Origin: Pogostemon cablin | Lineage: Eukaryota > Streptophyta > Magnoliopsida > Lamiales > Lamiaceae | Direction of reading: 5' to 3' | Assembly: GCA_023678885.1 (NCBI GenBank) | Contig: CM043006.1 | Location: 9,079,948-9,143,947 of the forward strand | DNA length: 64,000 nucleotides | Shown here: positions 23,811-35,402 of the stretch, in pieces | Position numbering within the stretch: position 1 is the stretch's first letter | Layout: the number at the start of each line of letters is the position of its first letter | The notes under the pieces: generated by a model | What the model was told of the DNA's origin: nothing | Database searches by the model: none | What the model saw: the letters and a program-made list of their open reading frames with translations, nothing else | Program-made: the position numbers and the translations under genes

Positions 23811-25200
23811 TGTCATTTGATCGTTTGGTCAACGTGAACCGTTAGGATTCCATGCAATTTTGTATCAGTGGAAGAAAGAATATAAATTTGCATTACCTCT
23901 TACCAAGGTATGTTGAAGAAGATAAAATTCTCGCTGGACAGCAGCGCGATTTCACGAATTTGAGCATAACTTCCTCACCCAAACTCCAATTTGAGTGATT
24001 TTTACGCTAAAATAATCATCTCTTCCATGGATTTTCAACTGTGTATCACACTACTAATTTTAAATTCCACATGAATATAGAAAAATTGTGGAAGTTGAGC
24101 ATGAATAGAGATCAAACAACAGTAATAAACGACCTCGTGATCTTCTGCTGCATTCTCAAGTTCAATCTTGACGTCGTGTGGGCGACGATCTTCAAGATTT
24201 TCTCAATCTATTGTTTTCTTCCTCTATCTCACGTGTATTCGGCGTAGAGAATTAGTTTAGGATACCTAAGATAACTTATATATAGGATACAGCAGGGACG
24301 AGGAGAAATTAAAGTCGAGCCCCCTTGGGGTTATGTATCCAAGTTTAGCCCAAAACTTATAATTAAGTCCAATAATAATAACATAGTCCAATAAAATATT
24401 ATTACTACACTACCGCTCTAATGCCATATTACGTTATGGGCTTCTTCTTATTATGAGCCCGTTAGTCTCCCCATGTTTAAGATACACAATGCCTATTAAT
24501 TAATTAAGTTACTAACAATTCCATTAATTAATATCTCATCCGAGAGTAGTACCACTGAACCTTGTTATCATGTTGGAATAAATCTACCTGCAAGGTTTAC
24601 ATGATAATCCTTATGAGCTCCTCAAGGGGACATCATCAGCCTATTTAATAGGATACTAATTCCTTCTACAATCAACAGCACATCATAGAGACAGTACTAT
24701 TTCCTAACTCACCGAGCTTGTTGATTTAATACATGTAAATCTCACCCATTGATGAATCAAAGAAATACATACTGACTTACATGTCGAGGTTATTGTATAG
24801 AGATTAAGAGTACGAACATATATAATAACTGAGATAAAGTTCCCCTATATAGTCAGTATAAGTCGAACGATCTCAAGCGGTCCTACTCAACACACACAAA
24901 GTGCACTAATGTAATTTTATAGTCAAGACAAACCAATACCAAATTAATCTACAACCATCCCAATAGATAGTCTCTGTCTATCTCGATTGTGAGCATCTGT
25001 TTATATTTTATAAGGAGCCGATAATATGATATTTTGTGAGACGCCGCACACCATGTTAGCTACAGTAGTAAGTGGACTATTGCATCGACATATAAATAAA
25101 TTATAATATGAAAAATATTTGATCATGTGATTCTCATTTTAAATTAATTGTTAAAATATTATTCATACCAAAAACTAGAGTTTTAGTATACAATCCAACA
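23811..25200 (-). repeat. Copia 5' LTR
   Basis: 1,390 bp. On the minus strand it starts TGTTGGATTGTATACT at 25,200 and ends TCAAATGACA at 23,811, adjacent to the PBS. It aligns with 1-516 and with the solo LTR 41,820-44,664 after removal of the nested insertion there. Confidence 0.9.
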
Positions 25201-25449
25201 AGAAGTAGGGTTGTTGCAGGAAAAAAACTAGGTATCGATTAGGCTTTTGATACCATGTGAGGGAATATTGTATTGATCATTGAATGATTACAAGGTATAC
25301 AATTGTGCGTATATATGGATACAAAGTGTGCTCTAGTCTATGGCCCATGATACAAAGGCCCAATATTATTTATTTTCAACACCCTCCATCTCCTTTCAGA
25401 TTGTACATCTCCTTTGTATTTTACAAAGGAGATGTGCAAACTTAAATGG
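25201..25449 (-). repeat. Remnant of a second LTR element with a very short LTR (TRIM-like)
   Basis: The minus strand has a purine tract GGAGATGGAGGG (about 25,382-25,393), then TGTTGAAAATAA...ATTCCCTCA (about 25,256-25,381), then TGGTATCAAAAGCC (about 25,241-25,254), an initiator-Met-like PBS. This makes an LTR of only about 125 bp with both PPT and PBS beside it. A hairpin (acatctcctttgta / tacaaaggagatgt) lies at 25,405-25,437. The element is truncated on the left by the copia LTR and split on the right by the 15.6-kb insertion at 25,455. No coding sequence. Confidence 0.45.
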
Positions 25450-25454
25450 GACTT

Positions 25455-26579
25455 TGATGGATGTTTTTTTTGCACATAAAATTAATCCCCAAGTATTAAG
25501 GATATCAATTGCAGCTTAACCAAGCGACAAGTAAAATATCAAACTCAAAGGACGGTGTATTATCAATTTAATTATTAGTTAATTAATTAAGATAAGTTGG
25601 CAATAAGTTTGAGGTATTGAATTATTAAACTACTAAGCAAATTAATTAAATAAAAATTAAAATAAGATAAACACTAGAAGAATACGAATGTGATTCAAGA
25701 ATGGAGAATAGATAGCCTTAGGGCAATCCAATTTCACTCATTAATTTCTCTTTCGTGTATCAATGTCCAACTTTGCCTTGTGGAATATGGACGCATCATT
25801 AAGCCATGCAAATCTACTCTGTAGACACAAGTAAATATGCATGTAACACGTATGAATAACCTTAGAGCAAGAGATATAATTTCACCCCCCCCTTTCAGTA
25901 TCAATTATTTCCTCCTAGGATTGGTACTCTAACCCGATATGATCTCCCTTCCTTTTATAGGTACTATAAAATTAACCTCTTTATCTTACTTATTAATCCA
26001 AATTCAATTCAATTAATAAACATTCATTTATAATAGTTCTAATGATGTTTCGGAGTTCCCTCACTTAGAATCATAACATGGAATCCTTTTCGTCAGTGAA
26101 TGCGCTCAATCAACAACCAAGATATATTCGGACTCTATCAGTTGAAGATGCACAAAATGACCGTGAATATGAATTAAAAATGCATAATCATATATAAAAT
26201 ATTTCCACAAGTAGTGTTGTACAGAGTATACACAAGAAAGTTCAATTAATTCATAAAAACTTTCAAAATCCTAGATCTACCAAAACGATTCTAGCCCATG
26301 ATGTTGCGAAGAACAATCATGGAGGATGGATAAATCTTACCCATATATCTAAAAAATACAAGATAAATTAGGAAACGATAAAAACCTAGATGTGGGCATC
26401 ATTGCGTCTTTCTCCGTCTTGAATCCTCCTCTTAGTTCTCCTCTTGATTCCACAAACGAATCTTCAAAGTGATGGATCGATGGAGGAAAGGATGTGGATG
26501 ATGGTTGGGGGTGATTCCCCTTTGTGGGGGTGTAGAATGTTTGTGTCGCGGTGGTCTTCCTTGGTGTGATCTGCATCCC
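25455..26579 (-). repeat. Extra partial LTR at the outer 3' end
   Basis: About 1.1 kb aligning with the left 60 percent of the LTR at 38,963-41,067 (both contain 'tggaatatggac', 'gatatgatctcc' and 'gatggatcgatggagg' type words). It stops at '...tgtgatctgcatccct' and a new LTR copy begins directly. Its outer end carries the target duplication. Confidence 0.8.
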
Positions 26580-28496
26580 TAATGCACATTTTCTTTGCAG
26601 GCAAAATTAATCCCCAAGTATTAAGGATATCAGTTGCAGCTTAAGCAAGCAACTAAGTGAAATATCAAACTCAAAGGATGACGTATTATCAATTTAATTA
26701 TTAACTAAATTAATTAAGACAAGATGACAATTAAGATTGAGTTTGATTATCTAATTAACTAAATACTAAAATTAAATAACAATTAAAATAAAATAAACAC
26801 TAGAAGAATACGGAAGTTGATCAAGTATAAGAATAAGTAGCTGTAGGATAATCTAGTTTCACGCATTAATTTCCTTTATGTGTGTTGATGTCCGACTCTA
26901 CCTTGTGGAATATGGACGTATCACTACACCATGCATATCTACTCTATAGACACAAGTAAACATACGTGTAACACGTGTGAATAACCTCGGAGCAAGAGAT
27001 ATAATTCCACCCCTTTTCTAGGTACTATCAATATCTATTATTTCCCTGGCCAATTGGTACTCTAACCCGATATGATCTCCCTTTATAGGTACTATAAAAT
27101 TATCCTCTTTATCCTACTTAATAACCTGAATTCAATTAAATTAACAAGTATTCATATATGATAGTTCTAATGAAGCTTCGGAGTCCCCTCACTTATAACC
27201 ATAACATGGAATCCAGTTCAGCGGTGAGCGCACTCAATCTACAACCAAGATATAAATTCAGACTCTATATACCAATTGAAGATGCACAAAATGACCGTGA
27301 ATATGGATTAAGAAAGCACAATCATATATAAAATAAATCAACAAGTAGTGTTGTACAGAGTTTACACACAAAAGTTTAATTAATTCATAAAAACCTTCAC
27401 AACCCTAGTTCTACCAAATAGACTCTAGCACATGATGTTATGAAGAACAATCATGGCTGTTGGATAGATCTTACTCGGATGTCTGAATAATTACAAGATA
27501 AATTAAGAAATAATAAAACCCTAGATGTGAGCGTCGTCGAGTCCTTCTCCGTATTGAATCCTCCTCTTGGTTTTCCTCTTGATTCCACGAACGAATCTTC
27601 AAAGTGATGGATGGATGGAGGAAAGGATGTGGATGATGGTTGGGGGATGATCCCTCCTTGTGGGGTGTAGTATTGTGTTGTGGCCTCACTCCTCTCCAAT
27701 ATGATCTACACCCTCTTTTATAATTGTAAGCTCTCCTTATAGGCATTGGATGGGCTTTTACTTGAGACATATGTCAAATTTGGTAAAAGAAATCCGAAAC
27801 TACCAAATATAGAACCAGCGATATTTTGTTAGACTTAACCTTCTTGGTCGAACAAGGCCTCCAAGTTGAGCAATGGTCGAGCAAGCTCTCTGTAAGTTTT
27901 TGGTCATTTTACTTGATTTGACCTCATCTGCTCGACCAAAGTGATGCTGGTCAAGCAACATCTCCAAGTCGAGCAAGCTTGTATCGTCTCACCATTTCAT
28001 GCATAACCTCTATATCCGATCTTCGATTTGAGTAATTATTACGCTCACGCGATCCTCTCTTCCTTGGCTTTCTATACATATAAAGAACTCTCAGAAATTC
28101 AAACAATTGAATATATAACAAGTCATGCAAAGTGGGTTCCGATTTCGATCATAACATTCTCATTTAGATTCCGATTGAGGTGTTCTTTATGCCAAAACGA
28201 TTCTCTCTTCTGTGCCTTTCCAATCATATATCATACTTCCAATTCAGAGCTCCACATGAATACAGAAAAATTACACAAGTATGACGTGCGTTTTTCAGCA
28301 TCCTTGCACAAATTACAAATTTTCTCCAACTTTGCACTTTTGATCCTATTTCCACCTAAAATACAATAAAATACCTCAAGTGCACCTTTTTCTCACATAT
28401 ATTGAATATAAGTCACTTGTGCTAATATATAGCATCAATTTCCATCAAAAACGTGTGAGATTGAACATTAAAACACACTTATTTTCACTCTCATCA
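26580..28496 (-). repeat. 3' LTR of the second Athila-like element
   Basis: A near-complete LTR of about 1.9 kb ending CACTCTCATCA at 28,496, with the first few bases at its left end degraded (aatgcacattttc where TGATGAGCGTTTTC is expected). The same-family LTRs are at 35,403-37,356 and 38,963-41,067. It contains GGTCGAGC/GCTCGACC words at 27,840-27,990. Confidence 0.8.
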
Positions 28497-28840
28497 AAGA
28501 AAACACATTATATGTGTAGTCTTTGTGCGTAATTTTTAAAAAAAAAGACGCACAAAGACAACACATTTATATGTGTTGTCTTTTTGTATTTTTTCTTAAA
28601 AAAGACACACAAAGACAACACATATAAATGTGTTGTCTTTGTGCATTTTTTTTTAAAATTACGCACAAAGACTATACATATAATGTGTTTTCTTTGTGCG
28701 TCTTTTTAATAAACTCTTTGTTAAATGACAATAAATTATATGTGTTGTCTTTGTGCAATTATATTCATAATTATTTTTTAAATGACAGCTGATTATATAT
28801 GTTGTCTTATTTAGTTAAAATAACACATATATGTGTTGTT
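28497..28840. repeat. Left subterminal repeat cluster of the CACTA-like element
   Basis: At least six copies of a roughly 16-bp core TGTTGTCTTTGTGCGT, alternating in orientation and forming hairpins such as cacaaagacaacacat / atgtgttgtctttgtg. The matching right cluster is at 32,880-33,110. Such cores are transposase binding sites in CACTA elements. Confidence 0.7.
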
Positions 28841-29049
28841 AAATTTATTAATTTTTTATTGATTAATATATTTATTAACCTGTGGAATTGATAAAATTTA
28901 AAAAGAATTAAACGCATTCTATATGATTCACAATACACAACATTAAATAACAATCTCAAATCCAAATATTGGTAAAAATCAAATACATCACATTAAGGAG
29001 TAAGGATATTAAAGCTAAAAATAATTGCTTTACTAGCCACTACAAGGTC

Positions 29050-29146
29050 AACGTCACTGGTGCTCACGTCCCCATAGTATAAACTTCAGATTGATGTTAT
29101 CTTGAGGAAGAGCCTGCAGAGCCTGTCTGACAGCCTCAATTGCTAT
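29050..29146 (-). pseudogene. Captured terminal exon of an unrecognised host gene
   Basis: On the minus strand, after an AG acceptor (tgtcaaatag at about 29,147), there is an open stretch AIEAVRQALQALPQDNINLK continuing FILWGREHQ and a stop at about 29,053. The balanced amino-acid use, the acceptor and the surrounding AT-rich non-coding sequence suggest a real C-terminal exon carried by the transposon. I do not recognise the family. Upstream exons are not evident nearby; a short ATG frame at 31,784-31,890 ending at a GT could be a first exon, but I cannot link the two. Confidence 0.4.
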
Positions 29147-29149
29147 TTG

Positions 29150-30075
29150 ACAATTAATTAAAATTTTAGAATTAGTCGCAGACGGCAGTTCAAACTAATG
29201 TTATAAAAGAGTATTCAATATGATCTACTAAAATGTAGAATCATCATAAACTCATCACTGCAACTAGTGGAATTTTTTAAGAAGAACTAAAGATGCATTG
29301 CAATTCAGTTTGAAAGTACACTTGGATTCACTCAAAGTATCTAAAGGTTGAAATAAAATTACTTATTTGGAGGTAAATCCACATCAACAAAAACCAAGAC
29401 ACAGCTTCATAACCACAAATGACTAGCACGATCCTAAGGAAGTGAAAATTGTAGTAATAATATTCTGCAACAGATTAGAAATTGCAATGACCTGCCAAAC
29501 CACGCATGGTTATCAAGAAATTGAAAGATACATCAAGGTTTAAAGGAAAAGAAAGAGAGGGCAGTTAATAGAAACAAAATCTTGACATTTAACTAGAAAC
29601 TGTAATAATTCCATCCCAATTCAATTCTAACAGAAATACGGAAAGCACATGATACAACTTCCATGGAATTAATGCTCATGCGTGATACATAACCTTCAGC
29701 CAAGAGTAATTAAAAATATTGTATTTCTCTCCCAAATAAATCTAAAAGAAAATAAATTACCATGCATTAAGCAAGGACATGGGTGAATGATTAATTATGA
29801 ACTAGAACTAAATCAATCTCAACAGAGAGAAATAAGAAAAAATAACACCACAAGCAAAGTTATGAAAAGAGAAGACAATAGCATTCAAATTATAAATATA
29901 TGCCCAAGAAAGTAAGCTAATTAATACGAAGCCACAATAGTCCTCAAGGTGACGTTAACCAATGATGAAGATTCTCATAGATTAAGCACCGTCATGTTAC
30001 CAGGAAGGAGTATTACACCACTTCACAAATCAATATCAGTCAAAGATTCAAGAAATTTAAAAAAATAAAAATTTG
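29150..30075. other. Interior of the CACTA-like element, no gene seen
   Basis: AT-rich sequence without a supportable frame. If the exon at 29,050-29,146 derives from a host gene, this stretch is probably its last intron or foreign filler. Confidence 0.3.
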
Positions 30076-30079
30076 TTCA

Positions 30080-31270
30080 TAATTTCCTATGATATTTTAT
30101 TAAAAGAGAAATGAAAACAAGAAAGGAGAAGTAATAGATGAGTACAAGTTTAAAAAATGACATAGTCAGTAAAATAAATCCAAATAGGCGGCTTTAAAGA
30201 GAGGCCAAACAAGCGGCCTTATGATAATGAACAGCCTAATCCATCTAATTATATCTTGACATTGAATCAGCGCTATCAAAAATAATCCTAGTCTAAACTA
30301 GGAGGTGGTCCAAACAGGACCAACAATACCTATGACAACTAAACCAAGCCAAGCAGGTAGTATGAACAAAGGGCACCAATGGCACAGCCGTTTTAAAACT
30401 AAAAAATTGAGCTTAATACTCCACCATAAACAGCAGGATTAACAGCATATGCGTTCGCAGGCAGTAAACATAATCATCCTGAAATAATGAATCATCAAAG
30501 CAGGGAGAATAATCAGCAAGGGTTCGAAATCAAAAGTGTAGAATATTGCATCATAAGAATAAACTTTTAAAAAACACAAGCAGATGAATCTTTAAGTAAA
30601 CAGGAGGCGAGCAAATCAGAATCAAGTCTGTGGAAATCAGTCACCAATGTGTAAAATTCAGGCACCAATTCCTGATGGCAAGAAGAGATAGCAAGGGAAC
30701 ACCAAGGAAAACTCATCGGTGATGAGAAAAAAGCCTTCGAGAGGCTGTTGAAGACCAGGCCAGTCGGATAGTGTAGGCGAATGCGGCGCCCAAGTATTGA
30801 TAAATTTACTGTCTGAGAGATGGGGACTGACGGAGAGCAGCCATCAGTGGCTGAAGGCAGGCCATCGCTAGTTGTAATCTTCATATGTGGATGGTGTGCT
30901 GCTTATAAAAAACAGGAGGTGGATAATTCCATTCCTAGAACAACCTCTGTAGAAGTTTGATCAAACAGGATTCTTATACAAGAAATTGTACCAAATCAAA
31001 CGGAGCCCATCGATTCAATTAAAATGCAGTCGTAAAAACAAACAATAATAAAAATACTGAGTTGAGTCAAGAATAATCATGAAGAGCTCCAACTACTGAA
31101 ATCAGCAAAGTGGAGTAGCCTTCAAAGAAACTCCGAAATCACGAGAAGCTCTGTGCCATCGGATTTTGAAGTGAAAGAATTAGAGCAGAATGAAATAGCC
31201 GCTGGTAGAGTACTTCGGCGGACATCTCTAAACTGAGATGGAAACCCCTGAACAGGGGAGAGCTCCTACC
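30080..31270 (-). repeat. Dispersed repeat, possibly the 3' part of a LINE-like element
   Basis: Related to 47,180-48,850 in the same orientation: shared words include 'aaacaagcggcctta' / 'aaacaggcggcctt', the 'aacagcctaat' block and 'gaacagggga'. Read on the minus strand, the left end finishes CTTTTAATAAAATATC, a pattern common at 3' ends of plant LINEs, but no RT or endonuclease domain is present. A 105-codon frame at 30,567-30,884 has no recognisable domain. Confidence 0.45.
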
Positions 31271-32202
31271 ATCAGCGCAAACCGGAAGACGGCCCTGGAG
31301 GATAACTGCCCAAGGAAAAACCCTAGGCAGTGATGACGGCGACCGTAATCACGGCTACCCCTAAACTGAGGATGGCAGAGCGTCACAGTTGGAGAATCCC
31401 CAATTCGCGAACAAATCCTCCATCGCCGCCCACAGCGGTGCCACGATGGAAGTAGAACAAGGGCCCATGCAAAGGAGAAAATCGGAGAAGATCTCCAAAT
31501 TTCTAGAAAGCGTACGACGTTAGATGCAATCTTAGGGCCCTCAAAGGGAAGCCGACCGCACAAGTGAGAAAATCGAGCGTGAGCCCAACTAATTGAAGGA
31601 GACAGAAATTCCTTTGTGCTAAATTCAGCCATATAGACAACGGCGCCTATCCAGAAGAATTAGGTCAAAATGCTTAGAGGGAGGGGGGAGAAAAAAATTA
31701 GAAAGAGAAACAAAAGGAGCTACCAATAACCATATGTCTAAACATGGTGCAGTAAAATTAGAAATTCCTCTGAAATTTGAAGGTCACCTGAAACCCACCA
31801 CTTGCCTACCAGTTTTTTGGCCATCTAAAAATTCATAAATTAGCGAACGAGAGATCGAATTTCTTCGATTAGTAGAAGTAGGTGCAGACATGGTTTGACA
31901 GGATGAGTGGTGAAATAGAGAGTGAGAAAACATTCTTACCGCCCTGAGGGGGTGAGTGTTCCGCCGCGATAGAGATGAGAGCTGAGGAGAAATTATAGCA
32001 GCAATGGTGGTCAGAGTCACGTGAGCAAGGGCAGCGGCGGCGGTCGTGAGAATCGCTCGAGCAGGGACATCGACGGCGGTCATCAAAGTCGCGCGGCAGG
32101 TCGGAATGACGGGTAGTTTCTTCTTTTCAACCAAATCGACGAGCTGTTGGAATGATGGTGCGTGGCAGAAAAGGAAATGACTGTAGTTAGGGTTTAGGGT
32201 TA
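31271..32202. other. GC-rich interior segment with unassigned frames
   Basis: Higher GC than its surroundings. A 134-codon minus frame (31,228-31,632, starting MAEFSTKEF) and a 116-codon minus frame (31,784-32,134) are open, but I recognise no domain and both look compositionally driven. The 3' end of the latter (MSAPTSTNRRN to VVGFR, then a GT) could be an exon. Confidence 0.3.
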
Positions 32203-32252
32203 AAGCACCATTTTGGCTTCCTTAAAAAAGCACCATTTTGGCTTCCTTAAAA
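32203..32252. repeat. Short tandem duplication
   Basis: The word AGCACCATTTTGGCTTCCTT occurs twice in immediate succession, separated by a run of A (unit about 25 bp). A related 'accattttggcttcctt' occurs again at about 32,312. Confidence 0.8.
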
Positions 32253-32399
32253 AAAATGGTGTACCCCACCATTAGTGGCCTCCACCGCCCCTGCCCTGGG
32301 GATTGGTGGAGGACCATTTTGGCTTCCTTCTTCTTAATGGTGGTGGCGCAGGAGTAATTGGTTTTTGAGAGGGAAAACAGGGCTTCCAAGCTAACTAGG

Positions 32400-32879
32400 A
32401 GGGAAAACACTTAACATTTTGGAAATAAAAAATTATAGAATATTATGTTTATTCAATTATTATTATTTAGTAAATACTTCTTGAATTTATTATGTAACTA
32501 CATAAATTTGCTTTTACATTCTTAAGTAAACAATTTAAATTATTAAATAAATTTAATTTTAAAATTTTTATAATAATTAAAAATTTATCATCAAGGATAA
32601 CATAAGTTTTTGTTTTTTTATATAAAAATATTTGGAAATTTGAATCTTTAATTTTATAATATTTTTAAAATTTATTTCATATTTAATTAAAATTAAAGAA
32701 TTTATAGTTATACATTTAATATTTAATTAGTTTTAAAAAAATTCACAAATTTATGAGTAATAACATATTCAAATTATATATGTTTCCTCAAAATAAATTA
32801 TTTAGAAAATATATTATAGCATACAAAACATTTAATATTATAATATAGTACTATGTAGTTTATAAAAAAAATATTACAA
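32400..32879. other. Very AT-rich segment, nothing recognisable
   Basis: Long A/T tracts without frames, repeats or sites that I can support, immediately inside the right subterminal cluster of the CACTA-like element. Confidence 0.5.
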
Positions 32880-33163
32880 TAATTTAAAACAACATATATT
32901 GTCATATATGTTGTCTTTGTGCGTAAAAAAAAATTACGAATCATATGTTGTCATATATGTTGTCTTTTAATAAATTACCTTGAAAAATAACATATATGAT
33001 ACCACATTAAGACACCAACAATCAACATATGTTGTCTTTGTGCGTGCAAAAAAATTTAAGAGAATATATATTTAAGACTACATATATAAAACATACGACT
33101 ACATATATTTCTGAGATATGTAGTGTATTCACTGGTGTGTTAATACTTTTTTGTTGTAGTTCA

Positions 33164-34899
33164 ACAAAATAAAAATAAAGAGAAAGAGAGTAAGAAAATT
33201 AGTAGGAAAACAAGGACTATGACAAATACTCATTCACAATATAATTGTCCTCAACTTAGGTCATGCAACTCATTACATGTAATAATCAATTCATAGCATA
33301 CAAGATAAGACAATCACCACCAATTCAAATGCTCCATTGATATGTTCTCACGGGAAGTATATATCACTCGCACTCAAGTGTAAAAGATGTACACTTATGA
33401 GTTAAGTTGTTTACGCTCAAATTCAATTCAAGTGCATGCGTAACCATAAACTTGACAATTGTCTCAACTCTCCTTTTACTTGTAGCTAGCAAATCATGGA
33501 TCAAAAATATCTTTTATTTGGTTGTAATGTAGGCTCTTTAGAAAAGGTAGGAAATTTATGGATAAGTTATTCAAAACTCGAATCAACCAAGCTGCAGTCT
33601 CTCTCGATCATTCATTCTTCCTCATCACTTCAATCAAGCACAACATCCTCTTCAAACTCTCTCATCTTTCTCCTTCAAGCACAACATTTTTTTTTTCAAC
33701 TTTTTCTAGCTATTGAACTCTATCATTCTCCTTTTCTTCACCATTTTTTCGTCTCTTCTTTTTTTTTTCAAGGTACCAGTTTCGGACACTACCTCTCGCA
33801 TCCTCCATAGGGTACTAGATTTAAGCATTACCCTAGGGTGTTTGTTTCTATGGTGTACTAGATTTAAGCACTACTCCAGGAATTTTCCTTTTGATCCTTA
33901 AGATTCTTCCTTCATCATCCCTCAAATTACCACTCTCTTCGATTAACCTTTATCGGCTATCAAAAGAATGGATTTAAAGGCTCAATGGGCTGAATAAGGA
34001 TTTAATTAATTCAGGTAAAGTATATAGGAAAAGATGGCTATAAATCAAATATGGCTTAATCTCATTTCCATAATCTGCTAGACTAATCTTGAATATTCAA
34101 GGAGACTCAAGTCAAGTTGTAGAATACACGCACAAGAACGATACTCACCAGAAAAGAAATATCATGTGATTATGTACATTATCAACGAGGCTCAAAATCT
34201 CACATAGGTTTCAACAGGTAATAGAGCACTCTTCATGGTAAGCAATATCCCATAAGTACACAAAGAATTTCATATCACAATATAACTTAAGTACACTTCC
34301 TTCATCAATTTCAAGAGCATAAGAATTTCAGGCACAATTCTAAAAATATAGGCTCATATGGATCATCAAAAACAAAAAGTCAATCCTTCCACTCTCATAA
34401 ATTAAAAGCGCACATGAAAATAGTGAAACGAGGGCACCTGATTTTTCTTCAACGTATGCACGAGCTCCTCGAGTTGTTCAACTCGATCATGTCAAAGGCT
34501 CAGTTTACATGTTTCTATCATCAAAACCCAACATACCTCATCATCACAGGATTCATAAATAATAATATAGGAGAACTATAAGAAAGACTCAATTGACTAT
34601 CTAATTGATTCCACACACTAGAAACACAACACAACACACTAAACATTAGGTAAGTTGCAAAAAATTGACATACCAACACTAGTTAAAGTATCAATATGCC
34701 GCAAAAAATCAACCTCCTAACAAACAAACAACCAACAAAAGGAAAAATTATACCCTCGGTGCTGATAACATAAGGTAAGTTCATCACACCCCCAAACTTA
34801 GTAAAAACATAAGTCGAGACTAAGTTTGAAAAGAGATATAATTGCCGAAACGTGAGCATCTCAAATATAATAGCTCATCACTCACATAAATGAAATACG
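33164..34899 (-). other. 3' untranslated region of the second Athila-like element
   Basis: No coding. The block at 33,495-33,555 (atcaaaaatatcttttattt, then ggctctttagaaaaggtagg) is homologous to 4,625-4,680 of the first Athila-like element, identifying the region. A TC-rich tract lies at 33,600-33,780. A 'caccccc aaactta' block at about 34,788-34,800 marks the pol end, as in the first element. Confidence 0.6.
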
Positions 34900-35402
34900 A
34901 GAGTAATAAAAAGAAAGGTTCAAGCCCCCAACAGGCGCTCATGTTTAACGTCAGAGAGTCACGACAGTATACTGTTTTTTGAACTACTGGATCAGAGGAC
35001 GGTCTTCTCGCATCCTCATCTTTAAGTACTTTCTTTCCCTCTTCTTGTCTACACTCAGCACCTCACCTTTTTTGGTCACAAAAATATGATCCTTGGAATT
35101 ACCTTCCTCCCATGGCTATCTAGACACCCACTTAAATTTAAAGTATTCTATCCTATTAAAATCAAGATTAAACAAGTTAGAATTCACATCTATGCTCTTG
35201 CATGATTGAGTCTCCACGGGCATCGTCATTGTTTTATCAAGAGAGAAAACCACATCTTCATTATTTATCCATAGTCTAAGCTCTGTATTCTGCTCCTTTG
35301 ATGGTACTGGAGTGTTCTGAACAACAGATGTAGCATTCGGCACTGAATCAAGAGAGAATCGATTTTGCTCGACCACAGCTCGACCAGAATGGTCTGGTGT
35401 AG
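34900..35402 (-). pseudogene. Gag-pro/pol remnant of the second Athila-like element
   Basis: The minus frame 35,116-35,427 contains ELRLWINNEDVVFSLDKTM, comparable to the sequence after the second protease block in plant gypsy pol ('LRVNEEVMFSIKEAM' in the first element at about 12,160-12,200). A lysine/arginine-rich tail follows. All of RT, RNase H and integrase are missing between here and the 3' untranslated region. Confidence 0.5.

Larger units (their letters stand above)
28497..33160. mobile_element. CACTA-like DNA transposon, 4.7 kb
   Basis: Both ends are crowded with subterminal repeats around TGTTGTCTTTGTGCGT in direct and inverted copies (28,497-28,840 and 32,880-33,110), the hallmark of CACTA termini. 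The right end reads TTTTTTGTTGTAGT, a near match to the inverse of CACTACAA. The left end (AAGAAAACACAT) appears to lack the first bases. A TCA triplet flanks both sides (28,494-28,496 and 33,161-33,163), consistent with a 3-bp duplication. It sits exactly at the LTR/internal junction of the host retrotransposon. No transposase is seen; the interior holds a captured exon and a dispersed repeat. Confidence 0.55.

Noticed and set aside
28497..28840. Regularly spaced repeats resembling an array
   Set aside because: The units alternate in orientation and form hairpins at a transposon end; there is no spacer structure, and this is a plant genome, so a CRISPR array is excluded.
31228..31632. A 134-codon minus frame starting MAEFSTKEF
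   Set aside because: No recognisable domain; it lies in a GC-rich segment at the end of a dispersed repeat inside a transposon and reads as composition-driven.
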